From: Pseudopithomyces maydicus
Lineage: Eukaryota > Ascomycota > Dothideomycetes > Pleosporales > Didymosphaeriaceae
DNA length: 64,000 bases
NCBI GenBank assembly: GCA_026873275.1
Contig: JANTUC010000007.1
Location: 186,001-250,000 of the forward strand
Direction of reading: 5' to 3'
The position numbers and the translations under genes are program-made. Position 1 is the stretch's first letter; every line of letters begins with the position of its first letter. The notes below the pieces were generated by a model that saw only the letters and a program-made list of their open reading frames with translations, did no database searches and had not been told where the DNA came from. Positions 22,801-33,990 of this stretch are shown here, one piece after another.

Positions 22801-24560
22801 TCCAGCTGTTCGTGATTTTTTTCGCGCCTAGACGTGCGCGCCATAGATACCATACCCCGCGACTTCTTTTTCGGGTTCTATAACACAACGCCAGCCTACA
22901 CCCAATCCTCCATGAACTAGTCAGGCCATTTCTTCAATTCGCTGGTAGCTAGACGTACGCGCCACGTATAACAAGCCATATGCTCTTTCTAGTTCATTCT
23001 TAACATAGTACTCCAACCTCCCATCCCCATGTGAGTCGTTCGCCCTCATTTTTCCCTCGCGCCTCGCCTTGCGCATATGTAAAAAGCCATGAAACTGTTC
23101 TTGAACTCTTTTCCCCCACACCACACACTATCCCACGCCCAATCCTCATATACACCAACCATAACACGGTTTCCCTGTTCTTTTTCCATACGAAAGCAGA
23201 CCACGCCCAATCCTCCATGTAAAGATCGCGATTTCAATTGTCCTTGATTCCTTTCGCACCTAGCCGTGCGCACCATGGATAGTAGGCCATTGTCATAGTT
23301 GTTTTCATTTTCTTTCACCCACCTCACCAATCCACACCCAAACCTCCATATACTGATCACATCCGTTTTTTGTTTCCGTCATCCCTAGTGGTGCGCGTAT
23401 ACAACAAGCCATGAATCTGATCATGCGTGTCCTCTTCCACCTACCGCACCAACCCACGCCTCCATTCGATTTATGGGATAGTAATTTTCCACTTCCCACG
23501 TGCTTGAACATGTGTATCTTTTATAACATATTGTGAGCTTGTCATGCATATGTTCTCCCAACCATCACGCCCATCATCCGCCTCTTTTCATCCGTCATGT
23601 TCGCCTTTTTTTTGTCTCGCGCCTACCCGCACGCATAGATTGCCTATAGGGCTTGTTTGGTCGAATTATTTTTCCACACCACACATCGAACCCCAGCCTC
23701 CATTTGGATTTTGTGACGTTGATCTTGACATCGAGCCAGCCTGTACGTATTAAGGATAACGAACCATTTTGTTTTATTTCCCAGGTTTCTTCTCCACAGC
23801 ACACCCCATAATCAAGGGTCTGGGAGAACACCAACCTTTTAATACCCTGATACGTAGCCGTGTGTGTCATTTATAACAAGCCATGATTTTTTGTGTCCTA
23901 GTTTTTTCTCCACACCACACATCAAATTCCAGCCTCCAATTGGACTTTGTGACTTTGATTCTTCATTCCCTCACGCTTAGCCGTGTGCCATATATAACAC
24001 GCCCTGTGATCTTTTCTTCCCCACCCCACACCAACCCATTCGTGCGGCCTGTCTGGTATAGTGATCTTACGTTTCCTTTGCGCCAAGCCGTTCACGTCAT
24101 AGATAATAGAACATGTGCCTTCGGAAAGGATCGTTGTTTGGAGAATACCAGTCTTGTGATTCCCTCGCGCCTAGTCGTACGGCCATGTACAACAAGACAT
24201 ATGTTTGATCATACGAGGTTCTTCTCCACCCTACACCCCATATTCATGGGCATCGTATAATACCAGTCTTTCAATCCCCTGATACCAAGCTGTGTGTACC
24301 ATGTATTTCTCGTGCGAAGTTCTTCTCCACACCACACTCCAACTTCCATATATCGTAGTAAAACCGAATTTCTTATTCCTTCGCGCCTTTCCGCACCCAT
24401 GAATGACCATGCATTTTCATTCCATAGTTCTCTTCTCCTCACAGCACACCGACCTCCATTCTGAGTTGCGAATTCTTCTTCCAATTCCCTTGTGCCTACC
24501 CGCACGCATGTGCAATCAACCATGTGTTTAATCGTCATCTATTTCTTCTCCACACCCCTC
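19850..24560 (+). repeat. Degenerate ~131-bp tandem satellite array (about 35 units)
   Basis: A 4.7-kb array of diverged units sharing two anchors in fixed order. One is TGTATAACAAGCCATG and variants (TACAACAAGCCATG, TAACAAACCATG). The other is a T-tract followed by CCACACCAGCCCACACC and CCAACCTCCAT. Between them lies a TTTTAATCCCCTTGCACATAGC-like segment ending near GTGCGT. Successive first anchors fall at about 20757, 20891, 21018, 21147, 21276, 21405, 21535, 21658, 21791, 21921, 22057, 22181, 22322 and 22461, a mean spacing near 131 bp. Further right the spacing varies (about 110-195 bp) and anchors decay. Neighbouring copies resemble each other more than distant ones. No open frame is shared by successive units, so this is non-coding satellite DNA, not a gene family. 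Confidence 0.88.
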
Positions 24561-24829
24561 TCCGTCCTCATCTCCTTCTCCATAGAAGGTGAAAATTATC
24601 TGTTTACCTCCATCCGAGTCGCACACACATACTGTGCATTTATACTCGGTTGTACTCCTCTGATCAAGATGTAGTCCCAGAGTGCGACACACTCTAAATA
24701 TGGGTGTTCTTGAGTCCATTCTTAGAAGGTGGCATGTGGTGTTAGGAATCTACATTCTTACGGTATTTGATTGTGAGGTTTATGGATGGGCGCCGAGCCG
24801 TGCACACATGGATCCTTAGATACTCAAGT

Positions 24830-26075
24830 ATCAGATCGTACTCATATGTCTTACATATCCCATTTTACGATCCACTCCAGTCAACTTGTATTTCGTAGCG
24901 TACTCAGACGCCGACATGTGTTGATATCCTACTATTTCAACTCTGAAGTTGATGAATAGCATGCCTAGCTGAGCATATGTTGTTTTGTGCAACCATAGAG
25001 TTGTACAAGCACGCATCCACTCGCTCCAGAATTTCCTTTTGCCGGTACGTGCTCGGACGGTGACATATATCGTACATGTCGAGGCTTGATTCTGAATTTG
25101 AAGGATAGCATGCTAGCCGCGCATGTACTGCTCTGCGCAAACATGAGTTGCACGGATCCAGACTGCGACCTACTCCAAACATCTGCTGACGGCGGTACCT
25201 TCTCAGACGGCGGCACATAGTATTAATATAAGGTCTTTGATTTTGAGGTTGACTGATACCGGCGGGATCATGGCGACGGGATTCTTTCGTTTTGATCTCC
25301 CTCTTTTGGACGTGCGGTGGGAGCTTCCGGTAAGGAGGGAGGCGTACAACAGCCGCCCACCCCGAACATGTATCTTTTCGGATATGTACTTGGGCGGCAA
25401 CATGTAACCGTAACACTTTGATTTTCAGGTTGATAGCCACCGAGGGGGTCATGACTTTAGGGTTTTTCCATTTGCGTGATGTAAATATCTTATAGCCACA
25501 CACCCCAAGCATATTGAATTTCTACTGCTTACTCATACGGAGCCAGCTATCGGCAGCGTGCCAATTTGCTTTTCAAGGTTAATGGATAGCGAGAGGATCA
25601 TGCGCCTTTGGGTTTTTCCATTTTGATCTCTCGCTTTTTCAGGTGTGGTGGAAGGGTGAGGGTCATCTTACAGCCACGCACCCCAAACATCGGTCGCGTC
25701 TTAGAAATTCTTAGATAGTGTCACGAAGGCTAGTTCTGCAGTCTTGTTTTGAGGTTGATGGATAGCGAGGGGACCATGGACTTTCGGATTCTTCCATTTT
25801 GATTTCTCGCTCTTTTAGGTGCGATGGGAGGGTGAGGCATGTACCTTTGGGTTTTTCCATTATGATCCCTCCACTCTTTGGGAGCGATCCGAAGGTGGAG
25901 ATGGGCGTCTCGCAACTACGCACCCCAAACATCTGTTGCGGCTCGGAACTTTTCAGACGGTGGCATAAAAGATGCGTCTTTGATTTTAGGGATAGTGGAT
26001 AGCGCGGGAACCATTGCCTTGGGATTTTTCCATTTTGATCTCTCGGTTTCTGAGGGGCGGTGGATATAAAGTTAG
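24830..26075 (+). repeat. Degenerate tandem repeat family with ~150-240-bp units
   Basis: A second repeat family to the right of the 131-bp array. Recurrent phrases are GGTTGATGGATAGCGAGG, then CATG with CTTTGGGTTTTTCCATTTTGATCTCTCG, then a GGTGGGAGGGTG-like stretch and CACCCCAAACATC. Copies begin near 25245, 25428, 25580, 25755 and 25985. Two minus-strand frames (24937-25512 and 25711-26172) translate these repeats into repeated REIKTKE-like peptides; they are repeat translations, not supported genes. Confidence 0.78.
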
Positions 26076-26084
26076 GACTGTTTT

Positions 26085-26560
26085 CTTTGGCAGTCCGGCG
26101 CGAAGGACATTCAAGGCAAGTATTGTGTTTCTTTTGTGGGTCCCACACAATTAAGAAGTTCATGATTATCATGCTTTGCTTTTAGGTCCAGGAGAAGGGT
26201 GGAGCTGGACATGGAAATAGCTCAGGTTAATTTTTGCAGTCCAGCGCGGAGGATATGACCAGTAATTATAGAATTTTTGTTTCGAAGCTCGCATAGGCAA
26301 AACATCTGTCCATGATGCAGTGGTCCTTTTAATTTTGGAAAGATTGTGGACGTGGGCATCTTATGTGTTGCATGCTCTTCTCCAGTCCAGCGCGACGGCA
26401 TCTGCGGTCCTTGGATTGTCTTGCGTCGTGGAACCCATGTCGCCAAGCGCCGTCACCTTTCCCCATTGCCTTTTAGTTTTGATGAAAGGATTTGGAGAGG
26501 AACATGGGGATCTCTAGCTATTATTGGAAAGTTTCAGTCCTGCGCGGCAGCATTTATCGT
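26085..26560 (+). repeat. Four ~147-bp tandem units (CAGTCCAGCGCGG)
   Basis: The phrase CAGTCC-GCGCGG-GG recurs near 26090, 26237, 26381 and 26532, spacing about 147, 144 and 151 bp. Each is followed by a divergent body. The rest of each unit is only weakly similar. Confidence 0.65.
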
Positions 26561-29500
26561 GTTCGATGATCTGACGTCGTGGAGCTTGCACGCGCGAAAC
26601 CTTCGTCGTCGTTCCCAATGCCCTATACTTCCCATTGGGGAGTAGACGTGAACACCTGGTACATGGAATAAGAACGCGCGACCCTCAATTTATTGTTGCC
26701 CCCCGTCCAGAACAACATCATTAGTCGTCGTTTTGATTATCTAAAACCATGCACAGGGAGCGTCATATTTTAAAAATCATGCCTATGTAGTCATTGAATC
26801 TTGAGATGTGGGTTTTTTCCATGCTTTTTTTGGTTGGGCTTATTTGAGGCATCAGCTCTCGTAGATGGCATTTCTTTCTTATTTCTTTTGGATGTGGGAC
26901 CAGCACGAGTGTCATGATTCTTTCAATGTTCCTATCAAGAACCGGAGGAGGCCACTGAGTCTGGAAGAAAAAACACGATAAATTAAGATAGCCCTTCTGA
27001 AAAGAGTGCCGAGCATCGGCTGCATACACGGACTGGTTGAGCCTCGATATGCTGGAGAGACATAATCGAAGCGGGCGATCCTTTGAAAAAGTGGGTTTGT
27101 GAGTTGGAGAAGGGCATAAATGCTCCATGTTTTGTTTGTTAGAAAAAGTAGTAGCTGAGGATAGATATGCTCTATACATGTGGAAACATCTTGAATAATA
27201 GAACCCATGAAAAATTGTTCTTGGTCTGGGGCCGGAAATTGTAGTCAAAGTTGTAATTTTGGGATTTGACTCGTGGGAAAGACATGTAGCCCTTCGCGAC
27301 CGTTTTGAAGACTTGGTTCGCGCTCTGGAGTAGGGAACCATGGCACCGTGTAAGGTGCGTTTTCTGACTTGGTTGCGAACATGGATGCCAATGGTTTGAA
27401 GATATGACGTTTATTGAATGTGCTGAAATGAGCTCTTTGAGTATAGGTATCGGTTCGAACTAGAAGTTTTCCAGGCATGGTGGTACTCGTTGCGACCTTG
27501 ATGGATTCCAGTCAAGCCCTGGTGGTGGAGACATTTATTTCGATATCATACATTTGAGAGCACCGGGTAAACTCCATAGCTATTACTGACATTCGTTCAT
27601 ATAGAGACTCTTCTTCAGAAAGAGCGGACATGGTAGTATATGTTTCGATTTGATTGAAACCCTGCGGTGGAGGTATGAATTCACTGTATGTACCATCTTG
27701 TTTCCCGGAAAAAGGAAGCCGCTCTATGCTGAAAGAAGGGGAATTATTGGATGCGGGACTCGTTCCAGGGCAGAGAGACATGTAGTCGATAGTTTCAGGA
27801 TTTTAGACTCCTAAAAACTCCAGACATAGAGCATCCCTGACTCTTTTTGAACCACGGACGAGGGCATATTGTTCGTAGCCCATTATATCAGAGTCAGTGA
27901 ATCTCCCTCACACCAAGACCGAACATCGTCAGCGCAGATGTAGATTTAGGTTCGTCAGAGCGAGAATATGAGACCTTTATCGACACGTTGAGAGCACCTA
28001 TTGATACGCATCAATTAGCGCAGTATGGGTTTGAAAGCCAGCTGGATGAACCAAACATGTTTAAATGAACTCAGTATCTGAAAAACGGACATTTTGAAAT
28101 GTCCATCAGAGTGCGCTGAGCGTGGTTGTATCAGCTCTCTAGAGTCAGCATAGGTGCCGTGCTTAGAGGATCATTTGATCATCGCCTGGGATTTCAGCGT
28201 CCCATGGAAGACAATGATCAAGTATTTTTTCCACCTTTTTTTACGGGAAAAAGATCACTTAATATGCGGTTGTTTCCGTGCTTTCCAAACCGGCGCGCTG
28301 GAGCAGAGCACATGTATCCCGCGGGTTGGTTTTTTAGTGCCACGCGAAGCAAGCCGGACATAATTTTGGAGAGAAGTTATTTGAAAAGTGCCCCAAAAAG
28401 ATCACACTCAACTATTCCCATTCTTGTTGTCCTGTATTTGCCTGAATCGTTCATGAATTGAATGTGCTAAGAGTACCACACATTAAAACCTCGGGCTAAG
28501 TTTCTGATGGCTGCTAAAAATATAGATGGATTGCAGATAGGGAGTTCCTTCTTCAAAGTCCATGTAGAGTTGGAGCGATGTGTATCCCATGCTTAGCTTC
28601 GGTGATCAATATTGGAGAACCGGCAACTCATGTTTTCTTTTTGGAGTATTTTCAAAGGCGCCGGACAGACACCATGGCTACAAGCATCATGAAATGTCTT
28701 TTTCAACTGCAACAGAAAGAGCAAAGCACATGTGTAGATTCCAACGCTAGTTTTGATCACACAGGAAACAGGACATTTATTATCTTCCTAACTCTTCCAG
28801 GTCGATTAACTGGATGCTGAGTGGTTGAGCATGCGATCAGTTCGTTGGTAGTATATATGCTCCCACAAAAATCGCATGTAGACTTGACAACAGCTAATTT
28901 AATCCCGGGCGCGGCGGACACATGCTGATATTCATTGGAATCGAAAAATTTCCGTGACTATCTCGCTTGTCATTTTATTGCCGGGTGCTCGCGCAACAAA
29001 CATGTGCTGGATGTTTAATCATTTTAGACGCTTCTGGGACATGAAAGATTCCAGAAAGCGTTTGATTAGGATTCCATGTACAGCAAGTGATACAATTTGA
29101 GTCCAAAGAATCGCCGAATGGTATGATGTGCGAGGTATTCGAAACCTCTTCCGGCCAGAAACAGCACGCATTTTACCTTGTATCAAATCTTTCCGTCTGA
29201 GACGATTGCCGGGGTATTTATGTTCTGTATCCTGTTGTCCAAAGGCTCTCCGAAGCACATAAGTACCCAATTTCTTGAATTCTGAAGCCCCCTTAGAACC
29301 TGAAGAAGGAAATCTTCGACCAAAACGAGACACACGTAAATATGTCAATTCAGTGCTATTTTGAAGAACAGGGAACAGTCATAGACTTATCGTCTTGCGG
29401 TTTGAGAACATGAAATCGCGAAGACCAAGCTTTGCAAGGTGTCATGTTCCACTCACATTATTCTTTTCGGCAAACAAGAACAAACATAGATTTATTTGTG

Positions 29501-30540
29501 GGACCTTTTAGTGCTGGAGAAAAGCAGTCATGCCGAACAGTTGTAGAAAGTTCAATGGTGTGCAAAGTACATGCTTTGACGACGAGTACTTCAACATGCC
29601 ATCGACGTGCTCAGATATGCATTGGAGCTCCCAGTCACCACGCACCACACACATCTTGTGTTTTTACAAGCCTTTTCACCATAGAAAGTGAAAGCAGCCA
29701 TTTCCCATCGTGCGGAAGATTTAAGGCGCAGAAGTGCTGGAGATAGTGTCAACCAACAACGCTTGCACGCAAATCATGGATTATCTCTGCCATTGCCATT
29801 TCGACATTGCAATCTGGGTGCAAATTTTGGTTCCGGCTAGCATCAATTGGTACATTTTTTCTTATTGGTAGTGGTGGCAGCGCAAAGGTCCAGACATCAA
29901 TTTCATAGCTCTTTCCTTTCGAACCAGAGAGGGGCCATAAGCCTCCCCAACCAGTAGTTGTTTTTTCTTGGCTGTCCTCATTGATCGATTATGTCGGCTA
30001 TTCGTGTTCGCTCATTCATCCTTTCCTCGTGGTATTTTAGAGAGGACATGCGTGACGCACCATGAGTACGGTAGCTTATCATTTTACAATTGATGTCTGC
30101 GAGGCAAAGGCGCCGGAATTTGTCATATCGACAATAAATTTTAGAAGCAAGCAGAGCGCATGCGTAATGCAGAGTCTTTTTTTCGATACCGTGTTCCTCT
30201 TCTCCTCTTCCGGTGCACAGGTGCAGACATAACGAGTCAACATAACCCTTTTTTTGGCCCGAACACAACACATAGATTGCTATTACTCAATTTTATGCAG
30301 AGTTGGCGAGCGGGAAAGCGAGCCAAGGTTACCCATAGATACCATGAATCTTCTTTTTTGGCCGGTGCCGGGACTCCATCCTCTGGTGCGCTATCATCTT
30401 TATTTTACTTTTCTGGTGCACAGGTGCGGCCATGGATGGTTTTGTCCGTTGTTTCGAGGGCCAAAAAGGTTCATGCATATACATTCTTGTCTTAGTCTTT
30501 CGAACCGCCGAAGGACACCGCGAAACCCGAAGGTTGCTAT
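26560..30540. repeat. Weakly repetitive, gene-free tract
   Basis: About 4 kb with no supported gene. Short phrases around ACATG recur every hundred-odd bases, often preceded by a purine-rich or GCGCGG-like stretch and followed by T-rich sequence (for example GAGCACATGTATCC near 28305, GCACATGTGTAGATTCC near 28727, GGACACATGCTGATATTC near 28917). I interpret this as a strongly decayed continuation of the tandem arrays; the period cannot be fixed by eye. Individual open frames of 60-190 codons are not supported. Confidence 0.5.
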
Positions 30541-31010
30541 CGGTACTGAGGTCCTGGAGGAGCCATAAAAGTGCGGAGGTGAGTTCTTTCTTAGCTGGTT
30601 CGAACGCAGACACAGCACATGTATTTTGATAACGTATGTTTTTCGAACCACCGATTGGAAAAGAGAAAGCGAATGTTTTCATCCATACTGAGGTCCTGGA
30701 AGAGACATACTTCTATTCAGAATTGTCTTTCTTGGCCGTTCCCAACACGAACAGCGCACATGATAGAAATATCCATCAAATTTTATCCTCCACCGAACAG
30801 GAGGCCAGAAGACTGCCATCCAATCATAGCGAGGTCCTGGGAAAAACATCAGCGCGAGGGCGGGCAAATAGCTTTGCTCTCTACTTGGCCGTTCCAAACG
30901 CAAACCCAGCACATGGATGAATTCAGTTGTAGCTTTACCCATCAACGAACAGAAGACTTGAAGATTTCTATCCACCCATACCGAAGTCCTGGAGGAGACA
31001 TAAGTTCGGG
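30540..31010 (+). repeat. Four ~140-bp tandem units (GAGGTCCTGGAGGAG)
   Basis: GAGGTCCTGGAGGAGCC and close variants occur near 30551, 30691, 30830 and 30983, spacing 140, 139 and 153 bp. Each is followed by an ACATA/CATAA, then TTCTTGGCCGTTCCAAACGC and CAGCACATG. The shared order of sub-motifs marks them as tandem copies. Confidence 0.75.
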
Positions 31011-31629
31011 ATTGTTGGTTTTCCAAATATATCCAGACCGTCCAGGACATGACCTTCTCGCTCTGGTATTTGGAACGCACGCATACCAGGATTAGAAATC
31101 TTTTTTTAGGGCATTTCGGAAGTATGAGGCCGAGCGCATGAGGTCAGACAGGAAGTTTTTTCAGGGAATTTCAGAAGAAAACGGTCGAGCCCACATGGCT
31201 GCCGAATGGTCGATTTTTTGGTGAAAAGAAGGGGGCGGCAGGAAGGAAGGAAGGGAGGTCGAGCAGATCCAGGCTGCCGGGACATGGGCAGTTAGCCACG
31301 AATTTTTGGAGTGCCGGTGCCGGACATGTCCTCATCGTTACTTCATTTTTAGAGGGAAAAGGAAACATGCATGAGGTGTGGGGTTCTTTAAATGCATTGC
31401 CATTGAGCAATGTATACACGGTTTGAGAGAAGGCGGACTTCAATGTTGAGGGTCGAGGAAGAGAGACTCATACGAGCCTGGCATATTCGTTGATGCCGGG
31501 AATCTCATCAACGGAGCCCTGCTATCTTTTTTTCCGCAGTCGATCGCACCCATGAGTATCATCTGCCATAGATTTCCTGGAAGAGTAAACCCGCCATCGA
31601 TCACTCTTGACTGCCTTTTGGCGCGCATG

Positions 31630-32590
31630 GAGATGGTGCAGAACAAGAACCAGAGCGATATGTTAGAGGGCTTATTTTTTTTCGTGTCGACAGGGTAGTG
31701 TCGACAAGAACCAGAGTCATATATCTGGAGAGCTGAAGTTTTTCGTGTGGATTAATACGGTGCCGGACAAGAACCAGAGCCATATATCTGTCCCTTGGTA
31801 TTCTCTTTTATGTTAACATCGCAGAGCCGAACAAGAACGAGCGCCATTTGCTGTATTATCAGAATTTTTATTTCGACGGGGCAGTGCCGAACGAGAACGA
31901 GCGCCAGGGGTACAATTGTTGATTTTTTTCGTTTCGAAGGGACAGTGCCGAACAAGAACCAGAGCCATATATCTGTCCCTTCGCATTTTCTTTAGGTCAA
32001 CATAGCAGAGCCGAACAAGAACGAGAGCCATAAGTTAAATAGCTACTCGTTTTTATTTCGACCAGGCAGTGCCAAACAAGAACCAGAGCCATATATCGTA
32101 TTTTACGGTCTTTTGTTTCGACAGGGCAGTGCCGAACAGGAACCAGAGCCATGTATCCTTTAATCGGTGTTTTCTTTTATGTCGATATGGCAGAGCCGAA
32201 CAAGAACCAGAGCCATTCATTGAGTCATTAGCTTTTTTTATTTCGACAGGGCAGTGCCGAACAAGAACCAGAGCCATATATCCTTCAATCTGTGTTTTCT
32301 TTTGTGTTGACAGGGCAGTGCCGAACGAGAACGAGAACCATGAGTCCATATTGTTTTTATTTTGTGTCGAAAAGGCAGTGCCGAGCAGGAAAGAGCGCCA
32401 TGGATGGCCACAGAGTCCATTTTAGCATCAACATGGCAGAGCCGAACAGGAACAAGTGCCATTTGTCTTCATATCGGTTGATTTTCGCGTCGACATGGCA
32501 GGACCGAACAGAAACGAGCGCCATGAATTCTTAGGCTGACGATTTTCGTATCGACAGGACGGTGGCGGAGGGAACAGTGCCATCGTCCCT
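31630..32590 (+). repeat. 62-bp tandem array, 16 units
   Basis: The most regular array in the window. The core GAACAAGAACCAGAGCCAT recurs with AAGAAC-type centres near 31645, 31707, 31769, 31834, 31893, 31954, 32016, 32077, 32138, 32201, 32262, 32325, 32387, 32449, 32510 and 32573, a mean spacing of about 62 bp. Just before the core is a short palindrome in two forms, GGCAGTGCC and GGCAGAGCC; both keep GGC-NNN-GCC. A T-rich spacer with TTTCGACA or TGTCGATA precedes it. Several copies share CCATATATCTGTCCCTT. Confidence 0.92.
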
Positions 32591-32649
32591 TGCCCTGATG
32601 ATTGGTTTTAGAGTGGCTGAAGGTCTGTCCCATATTCCTCTTTTGCATA

Positions 32650-32860
32650 TTTTAGAGAAAAAGACATGAGTCTCTTCCCAAAGTCTTTTTGGCATCTTTT
32701 AGACGAAGACATGTCGTCCTCTTGTACTCTTTTTTGGATCCTTCAGAAAAAGACATGATCTTACTTCCGTCCTCTTTTTTGCATGTTTTAGAAAAAGACC
32801 CGATCTCACTCCCATACATCTCTTCATGTATCTTTTAGAAAAAGACATGCTTGTTCAAAA
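32650..32860 (+). repeat. ~45-bp tandem array, 5 units (TTTTAGAAAAAGACATG)
   Basis: TTTTAGAAAAAGACATG and variants recur with the AAGAC centre at 32661, 32706, 32750, 32795 and 32842, a spacing of 44-47 bp. Separated by CTCTTTTTTGCAT-like T-rich spacers. It directly follows the 62-bp array. Confidence 0.85.
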
Positions 32861-33039
32861 TCGTGAATTTTAGAGACTCAAGGAGGAAGAGGTGGTGTGG
32901 AGAGAAGAGTGCTTGTGGGAACGAAGAGGGGGATTATATAGACGGTGGTCGTCTGAAGTGTTGGGGTAGGGAGTGTTGGGTTGGGCTGGGTTGGGGTGCC
33001 ACGATGCATGGGGGTTTTCTCAACACGGCGGTTGGGCAG

Positions 33040-33650
33040 TTTAGTGGACCATAGAGTGTTCCCAGTGGTGTCTCTACCGCGGATTTGCCTTTCCGATGCG
33101 AAGAGTGGCTATTTCTGGTGTTTTCAGGGTCTATTTACTGGGTATTCTGTCTCTCGATGAAAATCCTGGACATTTTCGGTGGTCCGATGGTCTCTTCCAA
33201 CGCCAAAATTAGACATGCATGTGTCTAGGATTTTAACAGTGTACATCCCATGGATTTTCCTTTCGGTGTTTCCAGCAATGTTCGTACCATGGATCATCAC
33301 TCCCAGCCCCGCGTTTGAACATTTTTCTGGACATTTTAGTGGTCTCTTCACGACGGATCCTCCCTTTTAACGCTACGCTCGCATGATTCTAGTGTTCACG
33401 ATGGGGTATCCACCGTGCATTCTCTCTGTCAGCAACCCGCTTGGATAATTCTCATGTTTCCAACGATGCATCACCCGTGTACTTTTCCCGGGTGTTCCCA
33501 ACAGTGCGCCTACCATATTCTCTCACTTCTCACTCACCCCACGCCTGGACGTGTTTAGTGTTTCAAGTGGTCTCTTCACCACTCACTCTCCCTTTCAACG
33601 CCACGCTTATACACATGTGCATATATAAACCGTGCTCCCAACGGTGCATC
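33040..33650 (+). repeat. Degenerate ~110-bp tandem repeats (GTGTTCCCAACGGTGCAT)
   Basis: Phrases such as GTGTTCCCAGTGGTGTCTC, GTGTTTCCAGCAATG, ATGTTTCCAACGATGCATC, GTGTTCCCAACAGTGCG and GTGCTCCCAACGGTGCATC recur from 33046 to 33645. GTGGTCTCTTCAC followed by TCCCTTT-AACGC-ACGCT recurs 221 bp apart near 33337 and 33558, consistent with two units of about 110 bp. This is the last array before the TAF2 gene. Confidence 0.68.
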
Positions 33651-33724
33651 TGCTGTAGAACCTGCCCTAACCACCCGCTCAACACTGGCCAAATTGACAA
33701 TAAAAGCCCGGCCACCCGCTAATC

Positions 33725-33753
33725 ACCACCACCACCACCACCACCACCACCAC
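33725..33753 (+). repeat. ACC trinucleotide repeat
   Basis: About ten uninterrupted CAC/ACC triplets between the satellite block and the TAF2 start. A longer open frame starting at 33694 would translate it as a His run, but nothing supports that start. Confidence 0.85.
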
Positions 33754-33990
33754 TCAAGTACCCTAGGCACTCACAGTGCCATCGCTCTCCCCAGGCAGCC
33801 ACACCAGCCACTGTGGCGTCGCCTGCGCCAAGTTCTTAGGTGGGCCCGTCGGTCGGCTCTTAGCGGCGCCGACACGACTCTCCGCATCGTCGCAGACCAT
33901 CGCCAACGCGACAGTGCGCGCCCAAGTTTCGGTCGCTCAACACGCTCTGGGGCCTGTCTCTTCGCTCGCCCCCCACCCGCTTCCACCACC

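Noticed and set aside
19850..24560. Array of tRNA or 5S-like Pol III genes
   Set aside because: Some units have a GTTCGAGGT resembling a B box, but no A box at the right distance, no cloverleaf and no T-run terminators.
24937..26172. Two minus-strand open frames of 150-190 codons with repeated REIKTKE-like peptides
   Set aside because: The repeated peptides are translations of the DNA repeat units; frames end at random stops and share no start context or introns.
31630..32590. CRISPR array, because of the regular 62-bp spacing
   Set aside because: The whole unit including the supposed spacers is related between copies, repeats are degenerate, there are no cas genes and the genome is eukaryotic.
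18755..33650. Transposon graveyard (LTR, Helitron or DNA transposon)
   Set aside because: No reverse transcriptase, integrase, transposase or helicase fragments, no long terminal repeats or inverted repeats were seen; the structure is tandem.
33694..33990. Upstream extension of TAF2 with a His run (ORF starting at 33694)
   Set aside because: The His run is only the ACC repeat; the sequence before 33991 does not look like protein and the start at 33991 fits the TAF2 N-terminus.
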